NCBI GenBank assembly: GCA_948474755.1
Contig: CAOLHI010001839.1
Coordinates: forward strand, 1-64,000
Length of the DNA: 64,000 nt
From: Ctenosaura bakeri
Taxonomy: Eukaryota > Chordata > Lepidosauria > Squamata > Iguanidae
Direction: 5' to 3'
The notes beneath the pieces were generated by a model. The model made no database searches, was not told the origin of the DNA, and worked only from the letters and a program-made list of their open reading frames with translations. Shown one piece after another: positions 57,366 to 64,000 of this stretch. A program made the translations under genes and the position numbers. Each line of letters opens with the position of its first letter. Positions within the stretch are counted from its first letter, which is position 1.

Positions 57366-59901
57366 TATGAATCAACAGTTCCAGATTGCAATATTCCAGT
57401 GTAATTCTCTGCTTCAGAAATGTATTGAAATGTGTTTTACAATACATATTTTGAAAGAAAATTGCATACATTCTAAGAGAGAAAGAAGTTTTAGCATATG
57501 CTTCAAAAATATATCATTAAATGCAAATTTTCATGCAGATTTTCTTTTAAAATATAGATTAATTCAGAAATGGGGTGTGATAGAATTGCCTTGTGGCTGA
57601 ATTAGTTAGAAAGTAGCACGGACCTGAATCGGGGTGAATCACTCATCCCTACTACAAACCAGGCCTGAGCTGTGAATATATAGACCTGAATCCTATTGGT
57701 AGTCCCAACCCGAGAAGACTTACGGAATCAGATGCTGAATGGTGAGTTGAATCCCATTGACGGTCCACTCTATTTTATTTGAAAATATTTATATGCCACT
57801 TATATGCAAAAATTTCAAGGCACCATCCATTGATCAAATGTATAACATGCACAATAAACAAAGAAATAGTACTCAACATGCAAATTCTTTTTGCAATCCA
57901 GGAAAGAGATGTTGTGTTGGATGAAATGGGGAAGGCTTGCCCAAATAAATATGGTTTATTTTAATCTAATTAGGATTGCCAATAGGATTCAGACATTAAT
58001 GCGTAAATTGGCTTTTAGTTATCTCTCATCATCAACTCTAATTCTAATTTCATGGCTGTCTTTAGGGAGGTGCAACTAACAATGGATTTCAGGCCTATCT
58101 CCCACACACTCTTGTCAGATTTTCAGTATTATACCAAAGAGCAGAGGGTCAAAGGGTAGACTTACAGTAAATGCCTGCACACTTTCCTTCATTAACTGCA
58201 GTCCTGAGTCTAGATTTAGAAGCTCCTTGCACATGCAGACATACTGGCACAAAGGGTTAATTTATCTTTTCTCTGGGGTGTGATTGAGTTCTATAAGGGG
58301 TCCAAATTTGGGACGGTTGTTGGGTAAATGCCTTCAATATTCCCTACCCTACTCCATTGAGTATATATGCCTTCTCCTTTGCACTGTCACTGATCATTCC
58401 CCATTGGCTAACCTTCTCCCAAATCTAGACCACTACAAGTTAAGGGTACAAGGAGATGCTACTCCATCTCCTTACTTATGGCACTGTTTGGCGGGAATCC
58501 TATAAGGCACAGAGTAGTTCAGCATGTGGAATTATGCCACAGTTGAGTCATCCAGAGACTTACTGTTACACCATTGCAGCCCCCCTCAGCCATTCTGTGG
58601 TTGGTGGAAAGTGGAGTTGGATAGAGAAGTGTCTGGCTATGTCCCCATAGCCAAAGGTGGAATAATTACATCATCTGTTCAGACCCATGGAGGATCCAAC
58701 AGATCTCATTAGGTGACAAGGAGATCTTTCTAGATCTTTCTCAGATTCCTCTCCCCTGCTCTGTACGATCTACAGAAGGGCCATGGGGCTGTTGCAGCAG
58801 CTCAATTGTTAGTCCACAGGGGGCTTGGGTTGTTGTGGAGAGAAGAAGGGAATACCAACCTTTGCAACAACCAAAAAAAGACATATGCAGCGTAAGGTAG
58901 ATGTATGCATGTGTATGCCACTAACAGGATGCCAGTCATTGTTTGCTCAGAGAAGGCATATTAATAGGTAGGAACATTGAAGAGGAGCGGCAAAGCCCAC
59001 TGGGTCTTAGCAGACAGCCTCTTGAAGTTGCATGGGCCTTGGCAGGTGATCAGAATTGCCATCCTGAACAATATTTGTGCACCAGTGTTTTGGACTGAGA
59101 GCAGGCCACTTTGTAGCAAAAGACAACCATGCCTCAGCAACTTTCCCTAATTTTGTTTCCACGACTGTTGCTAAGCAAACCAACATATTTAGCTAAAGTG
59201 GCACCCTTTCTACCACATTTATCTCTGTTTCCACTCACAGCTGTTCAGGGTCACCATGTAGGAAACTTCTTCATAGGAGACTCTGCATTCCTCCATTGTG
59301 AAAACAACTTTGAGTTTTCCAAGAATGTCTGAAATCTGTTCCACATTGTTTAAAAGAAAAACCATAACTCTCTGGTTGTAACATGGTAGAAACTCAACAT
59401 CCCCCAGTTTGAATATCTCAGTAAAAATGCTGGTTTTGACCCATACCCAGTTAAGCATTACTTACAGAAGAAAACTATGCTGGTGTTAAGAATTAACTCT
59501 CTCACTCTTTGGCAGTTGCTGCTCTGAACTTGCTTCAGAGCCAAGAATAACAATAATGGCATGAGAAAGAACCAACTTCTCCAGCATAGTGCTGTTACTA
59601 AAAAGCCTCTCCCCATAATACCATGGGAAGCTGGGTTCCTCACACATCTCCAGAGCCTCAGATTTTTAAAGCATGCAGTCTCTTTTGGAGGGGAGCCCCA
59701 GTTCCAGGATATCTATGGGAAGGGTGCACACACAGCATTGGAAAGAACCTATTTATACTAGGTCACCACTTACATTGGGTTTCCTTGCCTCGTGGTGACC
59801 CACCAAACCAGTCAATTTCTTAAGGCACAAAGTGCAGGCAAATTCAGTTTTTACACTGTCCTTAGGAGGTGGAGGGGCAGTTATTTCTTCCTTTCTTTCT
59901 T
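57366..59901 (-). other. BARX2 3' UTR and downstream flank
   Basis: The stretch immediately after the BARX2 stop on the minus strand has little recognisable repeat content compared with the rest of the window, as expected of a 3' UTR and close flank. The first perfect AATAAA on the minus strand that I noticed is at 57955-57960; a TATAAA variant is at 59752-59757. Where the transcript ends cannot be decided from sequence. A short repeat-like motif (CCTATTGG and CCCATTGAC words) lies near 57675-57770. Confidence 0.45.
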
Positions 59902-60150
59902 TTAACTTGATGTTGTCTCCCCCTGGGAGGTTTCCACTGTGTGTTTAGGAGGTTCCTGTGTCTCTGTGGAAGCATCCAATTTTTCCTTGGTCAACTCACA
60001 CTCCTCTGTGGCCTGGCCTTCCTCCAGGGCTTGTTTCTGAGCCTGGCTGTTCATCTTTTCCTCTGCTTCAATTTCTTCTGTCGTTGGAATGGAGTTTTTC
60101 TTGGGGCGGCCTTTGGGCTTGGTGGGAGCTTCCTGACCACCTTTCAGGAC
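59902..60150 (-). CDS. BARX2: BARX2 last coding exon (exon 4): Barx basic region and C-terminal tail
   Basis: This is the terminal coding exon of the homeobox transcription factor BARX2, a nuclear DNA-binding regulator of epithelial, muscle and cartilage differentiation. Read on the minus strand it opens directly after a CTAG acceptor (AG at 60151-60152), in phase 0 with exon 3, and runs 82 codons to TAA at 59902-59904. The first 20 residues, VLKGGQEAPTKPKGRPKKNS, are the conserved basic stretch that follows the homeodomain in Barx proteins. Next come IPTTEEIEAEEKMNSQAQ, which I recognise as BARX2-like rather than BARX1-like, and a Glu/Thr/Lys-rich tail ending GETTSS. No frameshift or internal stop is present. 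The stop fixes the 3' boundary of the coding part; the 3' UTR continues to lower coordinates. A TATAAA variant poly(A) signal (minus strand, 59752-59757) and an AATAAA (57955-57960) are candidate ends, neither proven. Confidence 0.95.
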   Translation of the reverse strand, partial: VLKGGQEAPTKPKGRPKKNSIPTTEEIEAEEKMNSQAQKQALEEGQATEECELTKEKLDASTETQEPPKHTVETSQGETTSS

Positions 60151-60481
60151 CTAGGGCAAAAACACATTAGATCAGAGGTCTGAATTGTGTGGTTGTGGAG
60201 GGTTCCTGGAGGATGATCTCTTGGAGACCTGCAATTCCCTGGACCACTCTTGCACCCCCGTTTTCCACGCTAAGTACAAGTGGGACACAAAACAAAATGC
60301 TGCACTGTGAAGCACTCCTGCTCAGTGTGTTAGCCAACTATGCCCTTTTCTAGGATGATGCATTCCATTCCCCTTCCCTCACAACTAGTTTTTCATTTTC
60401 CATTGCTGTTACAATAGCTAGAATCCCTAAGGCAACATTGTGGAAGGGTACAGATTGACAGTTTGTGGCACAGGTAACAAA

Positions 60482-60670
60482 AGAGCCAGTTTGTTATAGT
60501 AGTTTGAGTTTTGGACTATGATCCTGGAGACCAAGGTTTGATCCCCCACTTGGCCACGGAGGTCCACTGGGTGACAGCCACATGCTCTCAGCCCCAGAAA
60601 ACCCTGTGATAGGATGACCTTAGGGTTGCAGTAAGTCAGAAATGACTTAAGGCATACAACAACAACAAAT
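60482..60670 (+). repeat. Sauria-type tRNA-derived SINE
   Basis: A nearly full SINE. It has an A-box-like start (TAGTAGTTTGAGTTTTGGAC), a B-box-like GGTTTGATCCC, the middle AGCCCCAGAAAACCCTGTGATA, and the Bov-B-like tail AAGTCAGAAATGACTTAAGGC followed by CAACAACAACAAATAA. It lies in BARX2 intron 3, antisense to the gene. Confidence 0.85.
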
Positions 60671-60899
60671 AAATGACACAGGGCACAAGAACAAAAGCTA
60701 CATATGTACTTGTGTGTGGGTTATTTATTCCTTTGTTTATTAAAATACTTATATCCAGCCCTTTATCTAAGGATTCCATGGTTGTGGACATTAAAATCAC
60801 CTTGACTAACTTAAAACAATGCAAGCAATGAAATGATTTTGAAAGGATTAATTCCTATTGAACAATTTAACAAGTTAAAAGGAGAGGGCTTAACACCAC

Positions 60900-61470
60900 T
60901 TAAAAGAGGTTAAAACAATTAAATATCATGCATGGGTGCACCTTTGTGGGCCAGACTGCCACTGTCTCATTCTTGGTGACATGCTGGTCAAAAAGATTGG
61001 CTGTCACTGAAAGACTGCATTCTCCCATTTGAGCTTGACTGTGTTTCGAGATCTTCTGGACAGGCCCTTCTCTCTGTCCCTCCAGCCTCACAGGTACACT
61101 TAGTGGGAACATGGGGCAGGGCCTTTGCCATGGTTGCTCTCAGACTCTGGAACTATCTTCCCAGAGAAGCCAGATTGGCACCATCCTTACTATCTTTCCC
61201 AGGCAGGTTAAGACCTTCTTATTCTGACAGGCCTTTGAAAATTGCTTTTTGTTTTAAAAAAAAAAAAAAAAAGCAGGCAGGGGGGAAATTGCATGAAGTA
61301 TTGGACTTTTCTTTTTTATGATTTACAGTTTAACTGATTTCGATTTTTTGATAGCTAATTATTTGTTGACTTTTGTATGCTGTGAATTTCTTAACTTTGT
61401 GTATCTGCCGTAAACCACCTAGAATCTTGAACTAGAGAAAAGTTGGGATATAACTAGATACCATTATCAT
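60900..61470 (+). repeat. L2/CR1-like LINE 3' end
   Basis: A decayed reading frame at 61090-61250 resembles the end of vertebrate L2/CR1 reverse-transcriptase proteins (ALRLWNYLPREARLAPSLLS). It is followed by an A-rich stretch and a 3' tail ending in AGTTGGGATATAACTAGATACC, the GGGATATAAAT-type terminus seen elsewhere in the window (27030-27110, 39350-39475). Truncated at the 5' end. Confidence 0.65.
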
Positions 61471-61646
61471 CATCACCACCATCTCTACCACCATCATGTC
61501 TTGAAGATAAGACCTACAGGAAAAGCCCTGATGGAAAATGATAAACCAGTGCCGACTCTCCTGATGGAGCAATGCTGTTGTTGTATGAAAACCATTCCTT
61601 TCTTGTGTGCAAGGCCTTGTAGTTTAGGGATTGGTCTCCGATTTAG

Positions 61647-61891
61647 TTGTTGTTGTTGTGTGCCTTCAGGTCATTTCTGACTTATAGCAACCCTAAGGTG
61701 AACCTAACATGGGGCTTTCTGGGCATAATTTGTTTTGGGGGTGGGGGGATGTATGATTGCCTTTCTAAGAGGCTGAGAGAGTCTGACTTCCCCAAGGTCA
61801 GCTAGTGGGTTTCCATGACTGAGCATGGATTTCAACCCTGGTCTCCAGAGTCCTAGTTCCACACCCAAACCACTACACACACTGGCTCTCA
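61647..61891 (-). repeat. Sauria-type SINE, minus strand
   Basis: Reverse copy beginning with a GTTGTTGTTGTTG tail, then the complement of the Bov-B-like hairpin (CAGGTCATTTCTGACTTAT) and ending with the tRNA-like head CACTACACACACTGGCTCTC. It abuts the next G element within about 5 bp. Confidence 0.85.
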
Positions 61892-61895
61892 CTTA

Positions 61896-62316
61896 GGCCC
61901 TTTTCGCATGGCATTTTCCATGTGAAAGGGCTCCTGGAGCATCGTGTGATTGTGAGGAGCGATCTGCATGACGCACTCACAATTGTGCAATGCTCCAGGG
62001 GCCGGCAGGTGCCCATCTTGTACCTTTTCATTTTCAGCTAGAAGCCGAAAATGGTGCGCGATTGTGCATTGCTCCTGGGCCCTGCACACACTTACCTGGC
62101 ATGCGGAGCCTCCGGAGCCACACCAGTCGTGCTTCCTGTCCCAGCGCAGCTTGGGAAACTCCCAGGCTGCGCTGCAGAAGGAAGAGGTGGGGCTCTTGCG
62201 TGAGCAGGCAGCTCGTGCAGAGCCGAAGGACCCTGGACGTGAGAGCCTCTCGCCGGAGGCTGCTCATGTGATCCCCGCACCCCAGCACCGGAAGACAGTG
62301 AGGTGCAGAAAGGGCC
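61896..62316 (-). mobile_element. G-family MITE (subfamily B) in BARX2 intron 3, sense to the gene
   Basis: Terminal inverted repeats are GGCCCTTTTCGCA at the left and the complement of GGCCCTTTCTGCA at the right. Flanking triplets are TTA (61893-61895) and TCA (62317-62319), a 3-bp duplication with one change. Inside are several self-complementary blocks, including GATTGTG/CACAATTG and the paired CTCCTGGAGCATCG and TGCTCCAGGGG words. On the minus strand it carries the family's splice donor CAGGTAAGTGTG (GT at 62095-62096). It is the reverse counterpart of the copy at 49666-50085. Being sense to BARX2, this donor could join to the exon 4 acceptor 1.9 kb downstream. Confidence 0.8.
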
Positions 62317-62576
62317 TCAGTCATGCTTAAGCCCATTTGGACATTGGCAGCTGGTGACAACCATGTCTGTGGGGCAGTGAATCAGCTTAGGGTGTTACTC
62401 CAAACTTCAAAGAAGCTTGCCAAAGTGCTTGCCTCTATTCCCAAAATAAGTACAGCATTTTGGATATTCTGTTTAAACTTTGGACCAAACCACAGAGTTG
62501 GATTGACATGGGAGCCAACACCCATCCCTACACTTGGGACTGAAGGTAGTTATAGCCCAATCATCATGACTCTTAC

Positions 62577-62661
62577 CATTTTCTTCCATTTCATTCTGCG
62601 ATTTTGGTACCAAGTCTTCACTTGGAGCTGAGTTAGACCCAGGGACTGGGCAAGATCCAGC
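62577..62661 (-). CDS. BARX2: BARX2 exon 3: second half of the homeodomain
   Basis: This 85-bp internal exon on the minus strand is bounded by an acceptor CTAG (AG at 62662-62663) and a donor GTAAGAG (GT at 62575-62576). It begins with the last base of an Arg codon split from exon 2, then reads 28 codons starting [14 protein letters not shown] and ending [14 protein letters not shown]. In homeodomain numbering this is about residues 32-59: the end of helix 1/loop, helix 2, and recognition helix 3 with W48, Q50, N51 and R53, the residues that contact DNA. Gln50 is usual for this class, and Tyr49 is the typical Barx substitution for Phe49. The Ala-Gln in [14 protein letters not shown] favours BARX2 over BARX1 (from memory of the families). 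The exon is too short for an ordinary open-frame search. Exon 2 with the N-terminal arm and helix 1 is not seen up to 64000. Confidence 0.95.
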
Positions 62662-64000
62662 CTAGTGAAGAAGAGATCCAAATTAATGACATAAACAATG
62701 ACCATACATGCTGTCCAGTGCCAAAATCTGATTATATCATATCCTGCTGGAAATGAACAAGTGTTTCATGTCTTAAAGGGGAAAAATCAAGGAAAGCCAA
62801 TTACCAGCTTCATGTAACTGATGTTTTCCATTCTGTTCAGAGAAAAGATAAAAATCAAGTGACTGGAATACACAACTCCCCCCCAAAAGACAACCAAAAT
62901 AACTTAGAAGGAAAAGTCTACTTTTGCTTTGGTGTAATTGACTGATTGTTAAATTGAATAGCTAAGATTCAGAGATAAGATGAAAAATAAGAGAAACAAA
63001 CACAAGGCTAACATTTGCTATTGTGAAGGTGGCCATTAGAAACCCTTGCCAATCCACCCCAGATCACTGAAGATCTATTATAACATTATGATCTGCCTTC
63101 TGCCTGTCCCTTCTTAAGAGTTCTTTTAAGCATAACACGGTCATCTGCTGTGACATGAAATAAGCTTGATCTGATTTCCCAACAGAAGGAAATGGTAGGA
63201 ATCTCATTTAACTGTTCAGCCAAATCTGAAATCAGTTCACGTCTAGTTGGACCTCATGGGAAATTAACTTGAAGAAACCAGGGAGGTTTCCCCCAAAACA
63301 AGTATCATGTTTATACAGCAAGTCTTTTAATCCAGAGTAAGGGCAGAATGGAATAATACATTTGCTTGGATGAAACTCATCGAACAAAGAAACCTAGATG
63401 AAACCTGCTGCTGCTCTTACATATTAGTTGTACCTATGTCATGATTAACTTCAGTGAACCAGAAACACAAAAAAGGTGTGAGGGCAACATAAGCCAAACC
63501 TGATGCTCCCTGTCACGTCTCACACACTGATGACTGCATGGTAAATGATTTTGAATTACTCTTGCATTTTGCCAAGTCATTTTCTCTAAGATGGACTTCC
63601 AGTGCTTGTGTACACATGGCATGCTTAATCTCTTCATGAACACCAAGAATCTACCCCATTAGTCTTAATCTTTGGTCTACCAGATGTTTTGGATTTCAGC
63701 TTCCAGAATCCCCAGCTGTTCATCATGCTGGGTGGGGGCTTGTAGGAGCTTCTAGGAGCCCATGGTGTCCTCATCCATGGTCAACACTAAAGGGCCTTTT
63801 GCACTACACAATTATATGCCATGGATCCGTGCTCTGAAATCCTGGGATTTGTAGTATCATGAGGTAAATAGAATTCTCTGCTTGAGAGCTCTTTTGCTTT
63901 CCCATACGAAATAGCTCAGGATTCCAGAGGATGCAGCCATGGCAGTTAAAGTGACATCAAAGTGCTATGATTGTTTAGTGTGAAAAAGCCCTAAGTGGCA
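62662..64000 (-). other. BARX2: 3' part of BARX2 intron 2 (presumed)
   Basis: This is the sequence upstream of exon 3 on the gene strand. I looked on the minus strand for the first half of the homeodomain (exon 2) and did not find it. Only repeats are recognised: a motif-type repeat at about 63670-63760 and a P-like element at 63791-63992. The assignment to intron 2 follows from the known BARX2 gene structure, not from a visible exon 2. Confidence 0.7.
63791..63992. mobile_element. P-like palindromic element (old copy)
   Basis: The ends AGGGCCTTTTGCACTACA and TTTAGTGTGAAAAAGCCCT are inverted repeats. The interior has the family's AAATCCTGGGATTTGTAGT and CTCAGGATTCCAGAGGATG arms around a loop with AATTCTCTGCTTGAGAGCTC, as in the long P variant at 3260. 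It is diverged. Confidence 0.65.

Larger units (their letters stand above)
60151..62576 (-). other. BARX2: BARX2 intron 3
   Basis: This 2.4-kb phase-0 intron lies between exon 3 and exon 4. It has a GTAAGAG donor and an acceptor with a T-rich tract (TGTTTTTGCCCTAG). It holds two Sauria-type SINEs in opposite directions, an L2/CR1-like LINE 3' end, and a G-family element whose own splice donor points the same way as BARX2. Apart from these repeats I see no coding sequence in it. Confidence 0.9.

Noticed and set aside
59941..60183. 80-codon plus-strand open frame across the BARX2 last exon
   Set aside because: It is the antisense shadow of BARX2 exon 4; the minus-strand reading has splice sites and family match.
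62662..64000. BARX2 exon 2
   Set aside because: No sequence encoding the homeodomain N-terminal arm or helix 1 was found on the minus strand here.

Overview
The window is eukaryotic, vertebrate and almost entirely non-coding. Its repeats identify a squamate reptile: tRNA-derived SINEs of the Sauria type, a Bov-B (RTE) LINE 3' end with the same tail, 5S-rRNA-derived SINEs, CR1 LINE pieces, a Tc1-like piece and several families of small inverted-repeat DNA transposons. An iguanian lizard is plausible, but the species cannot be fixed from the sequence alone.

The only gene I can support is at the right end on the minus strand: the last two coding exons of the homeobox gene BARX2. Exon 3 (62577-62661, 85 bp) encodes the second half of the homeodomain. 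Exon 4 (59902-60150) encodes the Barx basic region and an acidic C-terminal tail up to the stop codon. Both junctions have GT/AG splice sites and the frame is intact. Exons 1-2 and the promoter lie beyond position 64000. Intron 3 (60151-62576) is full of repeats. Everything to the left (1 to about 59900) is the 3' flank of BARX2; I found no other exon, tRNA gene or ncRNA gene there.

Five kinds of mobile DNA dominate. (1) The P family is short, nearly perfectly palindromic elements of about 180 bp with ends GGCCATTTCCGCA. (2) The G family is 400-650 bp, CpG-rich, multi-hairpin elements with ends GGCCCTTTTCGCA; P and G both show 3-bp target duplications. (3) A hAT-like family has ends CAGTGATGTA, 8-bp duplications and arrays of AAGTC words next to its ends. 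(4) The Y family has ends CATACTCTCCAA. (5) LINEs and SINEs make up the rest. Many are nested (Y > CR1 > G at 10992-12165; hAT > G at 44671-46020; Y > G at 30181-31455 and 49641-50416; G > P at 55821-56395), which gives a relative order of activity with G among the youngest.

The most notable observation is that all ten G copies carry a good 5' splice donor (AG/GTAAGT or close) at the same internal place, beside a CpG-rich arm. One copy sits in BARX2 intron 3 in the sense direction. G elements could therefore act as mobile first exons or splice donors; this is inference and needs RNA data. The long open frames in these blocks (up to 187 codons) are by-products of high GC content and not genes.
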